64,000 nucleotides of DNA. It comes from Malurus cyaneus samueli. Taxonomy: Eukaryota > Chordata > Aves > Passeriformes > Maluridae. The stretch covers positions 48,369,201 through 48,433,200 of the forward strand of contig CM019216.1 of assembly GCA_009741485.1 (NCBI GenBank), read 5' to 3'. Shown here in pieces: positions 48,377 to 60,310 of the stretch (the first letter of the stretch is position 1; each line of letters opens with the position of its first letter). A model generated the notes under the pieces. That model worked only from the letters and a program-made list of their open reading frames with translations. It was not told the DNA's origin and ran no database searches. The position numbers were made by a program, and so were the translations under genes.

Positions 48377-51300
48377 AACAGACAGGCTGGTTACATTTTC
48401 TCAGTTTTCCATCCAGACATACCAACTTGGAAGGCTGGCTGTTGCATTAAACCAAAACATCAGACCCATTTAAAAATACTTAAACCAAAAATTGGAAAGA
48501 TACAGACCTTGCTTGCAAGCCTTAGGATTCAGAAGGTGGAGAGCAGAGTCTGTGCACAAGCATCAGCTCTGGCTCTCCTGTGGGATCCTGAGGTCAGCTC
48601 CTGACACAGACACCCCTGTGCCAGAACCTGGGCAGGGAGACCATGAGGGAGGAAAGTGGTACAAGTTTGTGCAATCTGTAGTCAGAGAGGCAAGACACAG
48701 AGAAGGGATGGCCTTGAGTGGCCAGAGGTACATTTCTAATCCAAGGAAATTAAGCATGTTTTTGTTTGTGTTGCTTTTCTCACAAAGCTGGTATTTTCAC
48801 TTATAGCTGTAAAAGAGATCTGCCAGAGGTGGGGACAACTGGAAAACTGTCTGAACTGGTGCATGCATGGAAATGAGAGCGGATAGACGAAACCCACTGC
48901 TGGAAAATTTCAATGACCGATAAATTTCCTAAGAGTCAGCAGGCTTGAATCAGGTAAGAAATACTGATTGTAGTTACATGATGACACCACAGCTATCCAA
49001 ACCACATAGCCTACAAAATAACTGTCCATGACAAAAGAGCAGAGAAAAAGGACAGTTTTTCTCCTCCTGTGTTTTGTGCATTAATATTCAGAGCAAATGA
49101 TAGGCTAACATTATGAATTATGGTATAAAATTTGCTGTCTTTTCTTCTATTCCATCTGCAAACTGTGCATTTCAATTACTGTGTCTCACCATTATTCAAG
49201 GCTAAACTCCTTTCACCAGATTACTGGTACTTGAGTGCAGATTTTTTGTTACATGGGTATAGGGCTCCTAGGATTATGAGGTCTGGTCATGAAGGAAACA
49301 GCAGTACAAAAAATAATACAACTATAGGTAGAAAAATTAATTATAAACTAGTTTGTTAATTAAATAATTGTCTCGGTGAATTCTGTAGTGATGAATGTAA
49401 TTTTATGGGAAAATGCTATCTTGGAAATACAGCACTGTAAGTAAATGAGGTAATGAGAGTAAGGGGACTGTGATGCAAAGAGACTGAATAGTTTATGTTG
49501 AACATTTACAGGAACTGATTCCAGACTTGAAAAGTGATTGCATATTAGAATGAAAAGACCTGTTACTTTTTCATTCAAGGAATTCACAAGAGGAATGGAC
49601 AGCCAATGAAGACATTTCAATGTGAGTAGTGTGTTTATAGAAAAAGTAATAATCCCTTACCTGATTTGCAAACACTCTCATTTAAAATTCTCTGACATCC
49701 TGTGTTGGCAGGTTGGCCTTGATCACAGTAATCAGCTCAGTTACAAAAGGCTCCTGCTATACATAACACTAATGGTACAGAAGGTGCTGTTCTCAGCAGG
49801 CAACAGTAAAACCAGATGAAAGAGTAATGATACACAAGTACAGCCTGGGTGAACATAGCTTATAACAAAAGCATTTGACTTACACCAAAGTTATAAGAGA
49901 AAAACTTTCTACTAGTACAAGTAGCAGTGATGCAGAAGAACCACGTCTAACTGCAGAAAATTATTTTGATGCATCCATGCACACCTGCCAGCTCTGCAAT
50001 GGAAGTTTTTAGATATTTTGTGAGAAACAGAGAGCCTGGTTTCCCTACAGAAATACAGCGAAAAAAACACAAACAAGACTTTAGACATGCTTAGGTCTAA
50101 AGAAAGTAGGAAGTTGATTCTGGGATGGACAAAGCACTTTCATTTGCAGGTTTTTTCCTTTCTTGATAATTTGTAGTGAGCACACAGAGCACACTGAGCA
50201 CTCATGCTGTCAGCATGGTAGCACTGGAACAGACAAACACAACCCAAATTACTTGGTTTGCCTTGGCTCTGCCAGTGTGTGCACCCAGAGCTCTGCAAGG
50301 AGCAAAAGCGTTTTGCTGCATTGACAAATATCAACTTTACTGAGGTTCTCATACCGTGGAAAAATTACCAGCTAAGGATTTGGAGATAGAGTCCTCTGTT
50401 TTTTCAAGGGGAGCTCAGGGAAATAACATATTGAACAGGCTCAAAAACGAAAATAAAATGTTGCAGACATTTTCCATGTCATGTCAGTGGAAAGCTGCTG
50501 AGCTGGTTTTGCTCCGCAAAAATTATTCTGATTTTTCTGAAAGAAGAAGAAAATTGTTGCTGTTGTGGAGAGCTGTGACTGTTTTACAGCATACCTCCAA
50601 AAGCTTATCTACTCTACTCATTTACAATGCAGACCGGGTCACCTCCTACACATCATGGGAGAACAGACAAGTATTTATTCTTCTTGTACTTTTTTAATAT
50701 ATATCAAATCAAAAAATAGACTCAGACCTTACTCTAAATGGATTTGTGTGTCAGCTTCTAACTTCCAGCAGTGGTGCTAGTGGTAAAGCAGATTAGAAAA
50801 ATTAGAAAATTTAAAAAACAGTAAGTGAACAGGAGTTCATACAAAGAAGGATGGGAAAATATCCAAGCAAGCAGCATCAGCAAGAGAGTTTATAATTTAA
50901 TTAAATTATGAAAAGAGTAATGGGTCAAGTGATGAAAACAACAATACAGCCTTTCAAGGGAATAAGGATTAGAGAAGCCATCTTCCAACTCACAAAAAAA
51001 TCAGTCCTTCATTCCAGTAACACAAGAGTAATTGTAAATTCTGTTGATTAAGTTTGCATGCAGTGAGATATTAGATTTGTTCTAAGCTCTGCATTGCCTA
51101 CTTTAGCCACTGTGTCACAAGTGCAGAGTGAATATTCTTAATAATTTTATGCCCATAGGATGCCTATGGAGCACAAGTGTGAGTTGAGGTCATCATACAA
51201 AAAATGAACTATAGAAATGTTAGGATTGTCCAAAAGTTTCATTATTCTTGATCCTTTTACAATATTATGAAGCAGACTGTTGAATTCAACATGCAGACCA

Positions 51301-52445
51301 ATAATTGCTGTATAGACACCACAGAAGCAAAACCATCCCTAATTTCTAATGGCATTTCAGACTGAGTCCATTCTGTAGCTCTTCCTTCCCTGCCTCTTAC
51401 CCTGTTTTCTCTATATTCCCTATGGGCAGAGGGATCCAGTTCCTGATTGTCTCATACAGAGTTTTCGGAGTACATTTTCTTTCGGGACTTATAATAGTTT
51501 TCTTTTTTCTGAGTTGCTTTACGACAGTTGTTTGGTTTGCTTCATACAGCTAAATTTCTTCACAGCACAACAGCTTTGGGGAAGAAAGCATGTGGACTTT
51601 TACTATACATGCAACAGCATTGCTTCATCTGAGGTTTTAAACTGGATTAAGTGTCACAGTCCTCTTCTCATGCCTCTCCTTTTCAAAAAGCTGCCAACAG
51701 CCCAGAGATTCATTGGAGTTTTATAATATTATACTGCTCATAGTAATAATCCTATTACTGCAATTTATGATTAATAGAATTATTCAGATATTTAGTTAAT
51801 AAGCCTTTAGTCACTTACTTGGCCTGTTAGTAAGATGGAGTTGACTGCCCAGATCACTGAGTTATTTGTGTGCTTTCTGTTTCATTTCTTCATCTCTTTG
51901 GCACCACTTGGTTTGCTCAGGAGTTCAAAATCACTCATAAAACATAAGCAATTGCCAGCAGTTTGTATATGAGGTAGTAATATTAATACCACAGAATCGG
52001 GATTTTGAGCTTGGAAACTCTCTATTTTTAGAAGAAAGCAGCTGGATAGCTCTAATTAGACTGTGCCAAAAGAGGAAAGTTATAGAGATAGTAACAGAAA
52101 ATGTCTTTTCCTAGGTCACACTGACATGTCATCTGGCATTTAATTAAGAAAACCAACATGCTGTTGAATGAAGCAAATGAACCTCCAACAGAAAATGAAC
52201 TGACTTAGTGTGTAACAGTAATGGGAGATGTTTTGTCTTGTGTCCACATTGTGATCCTGAGCCAAAAGCTTCCTTAAACCTTCTTTGGGTTCTCAATGTT
52301 ATTGCAGAGATGTAATAAAGGATCTATGCACTGATTTTTCCTATAACTGCAACTCTATAAACCTTTTGGCTGTCTTTGGCAGCCCTTGATTAGTGACCAC
52401 TTCACTGGTCATCAAAAGACTTGGAAGAATAGTTGTCTAACCACC
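48377..52445. other. Unique AT-rich DNA, no gene seen
   Basis: Short frames only (largest 50356-50697, 113 codons, no domain). A good 5' splice string CAG|GTAAGA lies at 48951-48959. No mobile element recognised. Confidence 0.5.
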
Positions 52446-52567
52446 TGATCAAACCATATTAGTTAGCTCTGTAGCTAAAATATAATAATGTATCAGCAGC
52501 AGTGGTTTAGTTTATATAATTATTTTGTTATATTTTAGCTGCAGAGCTAAATAGGATATTTTGATCA
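52446..52567. repeat. 122-bp inverted repeat with 43-bp arms
   Basis: The left arm 52446-52488 begins TGATCAAACC and the right arm 52525-52567 ends TTTTGATCA. They are reverse complements at 36 of 43 positions without gaps. The inner 26 bp (TTAGCTCTG-AGCTAAAATATAA core) match at 24 of 26. The central loop is 36 bp. It could be an old MITE-like non-autonomous DNA transposon, a palindrome made by template switching, or a transcribed hairpin. No clear target duplication flanks it (left ACCACC, right CATAAT). Confidence 0.9.
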
Positions 52568-53093
52568 CATAATGCAAGAGGCTGCATTATGTTCTTTGAG
52601 CATTGTATTAAGTGGAATTGTTAAAATCCTTCACATTTTTTCCTACATCTGGACTGCAGCGGTTGATAGAGAAAGCTGCTAAGACAGAAGAACAAGACAT
52701 TCCCACATGAAAAAATATGAACAACAAGCAGCAGAGCACTGTGTTTGATGCATGAAAGAGCTACAAATACTGAACAGATAAAGTGAGGCTTACTATCTCT
52801 TACTTTGTGCTTCAGGAGTTTGAGTATGCTAAGAGACTCAAGAGTTGAAGTGCTGTAGCAGGAGTAATCTGGAGAGCAAGAAACATTGCCTAAGTGCCAG
52901 GACTGCCAGGCTGTCACATTCCTACCTGGGCTGGCTCTCAGACAGAAGCGTGGCACGAGGTCTGCAAGTGTCTTGAATGCTGTGCATACCACCAACAAAC
53001 TCAAAAAATGTTAGCACTCCAAGGGTTGGGGATTTTTTTCTTCACATCTGCTGCAAAGTCAGCTGTTTTCTTTGGGTTTTTTAAGGCTGGGGA
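52568..53093. other. Unique DNA, no gene seen
   Basis: The minus-strand frame 52621-53004 (127 codons) has no recognisable domain. No element recognised. Confidence 0.45.
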
Positions 53094-53180
53094 TTTTTTT
53101 TTTTGTTGGGTTTTTGTTGTTTTGTTTTGGTTTTTTTTTGGTTGGGGTTTTTTGGAGGTTTTTGTTTGTTTGTTTTTTTG
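53094..53180 (+). repeat. G/T-only low-complexity tract
   Basis: Apart from one A (53156), all bases are T or G, in blocks such as GGTTTTTTTTTGGTTGGGGT and TTTGTTTGTTTG. The complementary strand is A/C only. Strand asymmetry is strong. Confidence 0.9.
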
Positions 53181-54310
53181 AAATAACATTTCAAACATTA
53201 CAGTTAATATTCAAGGTTTAGGGTGGCTTCTTTTGCCTGTAATTATAAGATATCAAGGCTGGGAATATATATATTACTTGAGGAATGGGGGTGGAGCAGA
53301 GTGTTTTTCTTCTAAATTCTTAATCAAGTTTTCTGTGTCTTAATGCTAAATACTGAGCATGGTTGGAGTGAGTATCTTCTGTAGTTTGAGAAGTAACTTT
53401 TCTCATGGTAAGAGTCTCCACAGCTTTCCCACAAAAGCAAGTAAACTCCTTGCTGTGGGTAAATTGGTGCAGTTCTACTTAAGTCAATGAAAAGCTGGCT
53501 TTAAGGAATTGTTTAGCAAGCTTTTCTTGTTCTGAGTATTTTCCTTTTTTAGACCACTTGTCACAACTGGTCAGTCAAACACTTCCAGCAAGTCAGAACA
53601 CTCTGTTACGGAGCCACTGATACAAATACCCTTGTCCCAGCTAATGCAATATTAAATGCAAAAGAACTTCAGAGTTCTGTGATATGTTTTCAAGTCTGAA
53701 AGAAGCTCATTTTGTTTAAGAACACACCAGGGTTCTGGAAACTGTTGTCATACAAGATTTAAAAATATGTTGTACAATAAAGATCTTGACTTTTCAGAGT
53801 TTGGGATGTTTTGGAGGGTGGCCTGGTACTTGTCTGGTTTTATGCTTTGGGATCAACTACCCTTTGTTTGGTGGGTCTCCTTTCATTTCTAAAGCTACTT
53901 CCAGTTCCATATTTTTTTTCTTAAAGCCTTCCTGCCTTTCTAAGACACCAAGTTACATTATGTACTCCTTACTAAATTCAGAATACATGTGTGGAGCCAA
54001 GCCTGTTCTCTTACATGCTGCTGCAAAAAAAAGTCAGCTTTTTGTCATTCACTTTCCCCCTTCTTTTCTATGTCTGCACGAACTACTTCATTGGCAGGCT
54101 ATAATTTATAGTTTCCTCTCTGTAATATATGTGCAAATGGCTGATTTTACTGACATAAATTGCATGCAAAGCACAAGTTTAAAGCTGATCAGGTTTACGA
54201 GCCTGCTCTTACAGACTTAATTTGTACCTTGTACAAGAAGAAAAATAATAAATTAAAAAAGAAAGGCATAAGGGACTGTGATGATTAAAATGGGTTGGAA
54301 GAGAGGAGGG
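53181..54310. other. Unique AT-rich DNA, no gene seen
   Basis: The plus-strand frame 53786-54220 (144 codons) is rich in Ser, Leu, Phe and Cys, as expected from T-rich DNA, and shows no domain. Confidence 0.5.
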
Positions 54311-54315
54311 AGATC

Positions 54316-54480
54316 TTTTCCTTGGAAACATTTTCCTTGGAAACTTAATTAATTCTAGATTAATCCCACAAAAATGAAATAATCTGCCATGTATCGCTCA
54401 GTGTGTTAATTCTGTATTTTCAGAGAAATAAAATAATTATACAGACTTTGATAATTATATAGCCACCCTCCTGGACATGA
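54316..54480. promoter_or_regulatory. Homeodomain-motif cluster, enhancer-like
   Basis: A 15-bp near-exact tandem (TTTTCCTTGGAAAC) at 54316-54345 adjoins TTAATTAATT (54345-54354) and GATTAATCC (54358-54366). TTAATT (54405-54412) and several ATAATTAT words (about 54434 and 54451) follow. TAAT-core and TAATCC words are homeodomain and OTX-type binding motifs. AT-rich DNA yields such words by chance, so this is only a candidate regulatory element. Confidence 0.25.
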
Positions 54481-57413
54481 AATAAAAGAGAGAGAAAAAA
54501 AAAAGCAAATCAAAAGACCCTAAACAACAGGTTCTTGTTTATGAAACGAGAGCACTGTGTATTGAAATTTGGGATCAGCAGCCAGCAGAAGCTCAGCAAC
54601 ATGTCTGGGTAAAGCAGGAAACCCCAAATCCAGTGAGCTGCTTTGTAACTTAACACAATGATCTCAGTGCCTGTAACGCTAGGAATGTGTCATTTCTGGA
54701 AGCTAGGATGACATAAAACCTGTGTGGGAAAGAGGGAAAGCAACCTGCAATATGGGATTGTTTGCCTTTTAATGAAGGATAGCTGAGAAGTTAATTGTAC
54801 CTACAGGTTTTTTATGAATGCAGGTAACCTGATCCTGTGAAATCTGTGGAAGAAGTTCACTCTTCAGCTTCCTGTGAAGCTTGGCATGGGAGCTGCTATT
54901 GTCAGAATCACAGGAGACATCAGTGCCTGGGAGGCAGCAGTCAGGACTTGTTTGCTTTCATAAGTCAGCTCCAGAGCTGTGATTAGGGCTGTCCCCAAAT
55001 CATTCATGTTTTCCCTAGGAATAACTGGCATCAGCATATCATACATCTTTCTGTTTGGAGAGTATCTGTGTAACTTGAAATTCAGTTCTCTTATTCTAGG
55101 TATTGCTTGGAAGTTCAAATCATGTGCTTTAAGGAACAGCTAGCACACAGATGTTAGATTTTACCATCTTCTTCAGCACCAATGAAACATCAGTCCTGTT
55201 AGGAAAAGGATCTTGGAGATCTGTGTGAGAATCATCACAGAGAGCAACACTAGAGACTACTCCTACCAAAAACATAATTTGTTTCACAACATCATATGGA
55301 TTTTTTTTAACCCAACTGAATCCTTAATTAACTTAAAAATACCTTTGGCAGCTGCTTCCCAGATATTTTTAAACAGCAGGGAGAAAAATCTAAATTGTCT
55401 TGCATCATGTGCTTTCAAAACATTAAATTAGAAAGAGGTGGGTCATTTAATGAATAACCACCTTAACAATAAGAAAGAAATTAGTGCTAATTATAAGCAT
55501 TCTATGCAATAATTTTCTCTGAAATAATGCTCCCAAATATCTACTGGAAATCTAGCAGCTTCTTCAGACATAAGTTTTGTTCAGTTTGCTCCCTCACATT
55601 CATGCCCTTCCATTCAGGTCATGAGACTTATTACATGAACGTACTCTGACTTTTCCCATTATACCTCAGAATTAGGAAAGTGCAGCAATGGAGAATAAAT
55701 TCAGAAAAGCACCTGCATAAGAACCTTCCTGCATAGTTGCCAGAGTTTAAGATCCTAGTTTCTATAATCTTATGAGCTCACTCTAGATGAGAGGTTGATA
55801 CTGCATCTCTGAAGCTCTTTCTTCCTTTTGGATTTTTGTTAGCATGGATCAAAGACAACCTTCACACAAATTAGTTTTCTTTTATTATCACTCATTGACA
55901 ATAATGTTCTGTGGAGCCAAAGTCAGAAGGAAAAGAGGAATATCCTCCACTCACTAATACTGGAAATTATTTCAGAATCTCCTTTGTGACTCAGTCAGGT
56001 GTATCACTAAAGTTCACAGAGAATTTATTTTTTTAATTTTTTGAGATCATTCTAAAAAAAAAAGCAGCTTAAAATGGCTTTAAGAATTTCCTGCGAGCAA
56101 CCATGTTCAACGCATTGCTTTGCTTTGATATGATATTTTTAAAGGAAATTGAGATCCTTCCTTTACAAAAATTTGGAAACAGTTTAGTCAGGCTGAAATA
56201 AGAATCCAGATTGAAGCTAACTGAACAAAACAGATGAACTTCAGAGAATTGGAGAGGGAAGATTCATACTGAAACCAGTTGACAGCATAAATAATAATTC
56301 ATCAAAGATTTTGGTTAACCTGAATGCACTTTTGTTTTGATCAGTGAGCACTGTCCACTTCCATACCAATGGTTATTTCAGATTGTAGTTTCTGTGGACA
56401 ACCCAAAAAACTGAATTGATTCTTGGCCAAGGGTAGAACAACTGAGTGCAATCCTCTCTTGATTTACATGGAGACACAACAGTTATGTTAGATTAAGTTA
56501 ACTTGGAAATTTAGCCTATTTAGTAATGGTCAGCTATGTGCGCTGCTCAGCTCCACCACAATGTTCACGATTCAGAGGAAATTCAAACCTCTGATTCAGT
56601 TGAATGCAATTAAAAGATTAAGTTTCATCCATCCTTCTATTAAACATGTATAAGGTCAGTTTTTATTAGTCATGCAATTATATCCTTTGCATTTTACCAA
56701 AGAGCAAGTACTTTCAGTCAGTCTTTAATGTTCTTGCTGTTGTAACTGCTTCTGTTGGAAGTGAACAGAAGGGTCACTTTCCACTGCTCCTTCAATGAAA
56801 ACATGTGAAGGAAATTAAGTCCCCCTAGGCTCATGTGGTTTTGCAAATACCCGTCATGACTCCTATGGCTTTCCTTCCATTTACACCACACTTTGTAGGT
56901 GAGAAAACCTCTTCCGGGAGTACCTCACATTAAAGCTAGGGTTTAACAGTTTAAAGGGGACAGGTAGGGCTCAGACCTAGACTTTGATGTTGATTTAATG
57001 TCTAGTGTGATCTTATTGAAGAGCTAAAAATTATCTGCTTCTGATAGATATTTCCAATGTTATTTTATGTATCTATCAAAAGTACTTGTTTAGCTGAACC
57101 TACATCAAGTCAAACTCATTCCACCACTGCTACATCTAAGAGCAAAAATCCCAGGGTATTATAGGGAAACCTCCTACTGACTTCATCCTGTGCTGGCCTG
57201 AGCCCATATTTGGCAATTTTCCTGAATGATGAAAAAGACAAAAACAGCATGTGTCTTCTCCTGGGAGACAGAAAGCATCTTGTCTGCCTCTTATTCAAGC
57301 TTTCAAACAATAATTCTCCTTTATAACTATGTATTGTTTCTGGCAATAATTATGGATAAAAAGCCAGATAAGTTTGGTGCAAATTAGCAGCACTCTGTGA
57401 AGTCAGTGGAGCT
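54481..57413. other. Unique AT-rich DNA, no gene seen
   Basis: A minus-strand open stretch ending at 54864 reads about 90 codons back from its stop. Its peptide looks protein-like (for example ALELTYESKQVLTAASQAL), but I recognise no family and the frame closes at a TAG just upstream. No mobile element recognised. Confidence 0.45.
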
Positions 57414-57500
57414 GTGCCAGTATATACCAGTTGAAGGAATGGCACATGAAGTGATATTCTGGAGATGTGCCAATATATACCAGCTAAAGGCATGGCCCAT
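57414..57500 (+). repeat. Imperfect direct duplication, 53-bp period
   Basis: 57414-57447 (GTGCCAGTATATACCAGTTG...) and 57467-57500 (GTGCCAATATATACCAGCTA...) match at most positions (GTGCCA-TATATACCAG-T-AAGG-ATGGC-CAT). It is an older tandem duplication that has since diverged. Confidence 0.85.
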
Positions 57501-60100
57501 AATTCTGTACATCAGCATCTCTGTGCTGCACTCCTTTATCAACAGCTGCTACATATTGTAAAAACAGAAAGACTCCTGGCTTTCAAGGACTGTGGAGCAC
57601 AGGCAGTTTTCTCATTACAACTCTTTTACAGGGTCTTTGAGAAACAGACACCATGTGTGATTAAGGTTTCTGGGCCCTTTCCAGTGTAAATAAAAAATAG
57701 TAATTACATTAGAACCATGCAGTGTTTTTGCATGTCAGAGGTGGTTTGGTCCAAATGATCTGGTATCCTTCTAAACTCTAAAAGATGCAGTGACTTCACG
57801 CTGATCCCTTCAGATCCTCATGCACAGGCGTTTGGTACACAGGAGGTTCTGACCATTGTGCTGCACACAAAGGGCACCAGCAGCTCCTACCAACATCTGA
57901 GCTGCAATAGAAGACAAGTGCTCGGGCACAGGGCATGTTTATGTTTATTCAGTTAATAACATAATTTCATGTGTAAATGATTAATTTGACTTTGGATGTG
58001 TTAAGATGTTTGAATTAGTTTGTTCTTGCTTAAATGTAAACCACCACATTTTAACCTCCAGAAGGTATAATTAATAATATTTGAAATCTGCAGTTATGGT
58101 GTTCAGCCTTGTATTCTAACACAAAATGTAAGTTTTGCTCCAAGGTATTTACAACTTAATGTTGCCACAGGTACTAAAATTTATTTTTTTTCTTTGCCTC
58201 ATCTAACTTGTTCTAGAGTCAACTACATAGCTAAAGCTTGTGGCTGCCACCCTTGTACTAATACTGTAGCTATACCACCTAAAAGCAATTCTTTCTCACA
58301 AACACAAATGAGGACAATTGCTAAGAATCAGTGTTTCCCAGCAGACAATACGACCATTGTTCAGTTAATACGTACTTAGGTTTCGTTGAGTGGTTTTTTC
58401 CTCTGAAAGAGGGGTAGCAAAAGTACAGCCTCCCCATTTTGTCTTGGAGCCTGGGATCAGTGGACTGTTGAGTGTGATTTCTTGCCTTATCTAAACCTCT
58501 CAGTGATGGTCACTCGGGAGCAGACAGGCAATGCCACAGACGTTCCCAGACAGGAAAAAGTGGCCCCAGAGGAAAAGATTGAGCAGGTCTCTGCTTAAAT
58601 GGATCTGACAGCTTTGCTTAGGGAAAGATGTTTGTCCCTGTTTATGGACGTGTCCTTTTCCCCCCTCACGATTCCCAGGACCAGCGTTACTTTTTACTGT
58701 GTGTCTGACTGTCTGGGTAGCGAGCCGGAGGTCATGTGTCCCACAGGCAGTGGGGATGGGTGAGAAACAAATCCACCAAGACTGCTATTCGCAAGGGGGT
58801 TGAGTCTTTTCCATAACATTTCCATTATCCTATTTAAAGTTTAATACCCCAGTGATGGAAGTCTCTCCATTTATATCAATGGAAGTAGGGTCAGTGTCTG
58901 TTCTAACCTGCACATGCATATATATTTTCACATGAACTCTCCACAGGCTGGATAAACAAAAATGTCAAAACTGGTAAACAAAAATTTCACTAGTATTTAA
59001 GATACAAAGTGAAATCAACTGTTAATAACCTGCTTGTACAGATTCACAAATTCATTTTTTCCAAGCTGTGCTTTATGTTCTTTTACCTGTCAGATAAGAA
59101 AGATACTATTATTTTTAAACAAAAATATTCTATTGACTTTATTTTTTGCTGTCAATATTTGCATTTTGAGTACATCTAGAAGAAGTAAGAGAATCTTCAG
59201 CCAGAGTTTAATTTTAGAAAGGAAATATGGTATCATGCTTGAAGATTTTCTTAATCAGTTGGATTTGTCCTGACTTTCAACTTCAGATAAGAAAATAGAC
59301 CATTTTATCACAAGGTTTTAGTGTGTGTGAGGTTTAGTGCCAACCAAAAATGGCTCCCAGTATCTTAGTTATTAAAGTCACATTTGCTGGTGATTATAGC
59401 TATTTCCTGCATAAAATGAAGTTTCCACAAATACTTAGTAAGTCAAAAGAAGTCAAATAAATGGCATGCCTCTGGAAATATGAAATAAATTAATATTTTT
59501 CTGAGACTTGAGTATCCCATTCACTAGGTTAAATGTACGCAGGAGCTTATATTTATTCCTGATAATGTCTAAAACATTCTGCATCTAATAAAACTTCACC
59601 AAATTACTGTTTCAGTCTTCCAAGATGCTGAAGCTCTATCTGTACTCTCTCCTCTCTGGTGTAGAGGAACCAGACACTTTCCACCACCAGACAGAGTGAG
59701 AAAAGAGCCTCCTGCAGTGATCATATTATATAAACTTGAACTGTTCTTTAAAAACCCAGAGATTTATGATATTTTCAGTTACTTTAGTCAGTAGTTTTGC
59801 TGACCTTTTTGCTATAAACTTTTATAAATATACATATATAGAAATATATATATGAGATATATTTTTTCTAAATGCGTATCCAACAATTACTATATTTAAT
59901 GATGTCCCTGTTAATCAGAGAAATATGGCTATTATAAAATTACTGGTATTTAATTCAGTCCATATATTGCAGGAACAATCTTTTGAAAGTGCACTAGGCC
60001 AGTCAGAGATAGAAGGAACTTTAAAAAATGACAAAACAATACAAAACAATGCAACTGTTCCAATGCTTTTTCTTCTCTTTCCCACAATCTTGTGTTTCTG
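57501..60100. other. Unique AT-rich DNA, no gene seen
   Basis: Small frames only. A modest GC rise at 58430-58790 has no identified function. An AT-rich TATATA-type run lies at 59820-59865. Confidence 0.5.
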
Positions 60101-60104
60101 AAGT

Positions 60105-60310
60105 AAGTGACTCAAGGGCTTGATCCAAACCTCTTTGAAGATGAAGGCAAAATGTGCTTTGGAGCTTTTTGTCTGAGCCCTGTAAATGCTCCTGGTGCTC
60201 CAGATTTAGTAGCCCACAATGGCTGCCCAGGTGGAGTGGCCACACTTGCTGTTTGCGAGACATTAATTAACACAATTAATTGGATGCTTACAGTCCTGTG
60301 CATTTCATGT
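60105..60310. promoter_or_regulatory. Compact SOX/E-box/homeodomain motif cluster
   Basis: Within about 70 bp lie ACAATGG (60216-60222, SOX-type), CAGGTG (60228-60233, E-box), ATTAATTAA (60262-60270) and ACAATTAATTGG (60272-60283, paired TAAT cores). The block is open in frames on both strands (60107-60313 plus; 60021-60263 and 60112-60303 minus), but no peptide is recognised. The motif grouping resembles a conserved neural or developmental enhancer; conservation itself cannot be seen here. Confidence 0.3.

Noticed and set aside
53001..53198. Lys/Thr/Asn/Gln-rich minus-strand frame
   Set aside because: A translation of the A/C-only strand of a low-complexity tract.
53786..54220. 144-codon plus-strand frame
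   Set aside because: Rich in Phe, Leu, Ser and Cys, as T-rich DNA gives; no domain or signal.
54864..55118. Minus-strand frame with a protein-like peptide
   Set aside because: The start assigned is TTG, a stop lies just upstream, total open length is about 90 codons and no family is recognised. Kept only as a remark.
58430..58790. GC-richer segment suspected to be an LTR
   Set aside because: No TG...CA termini with target duplication and no placed polyadenylation signal.
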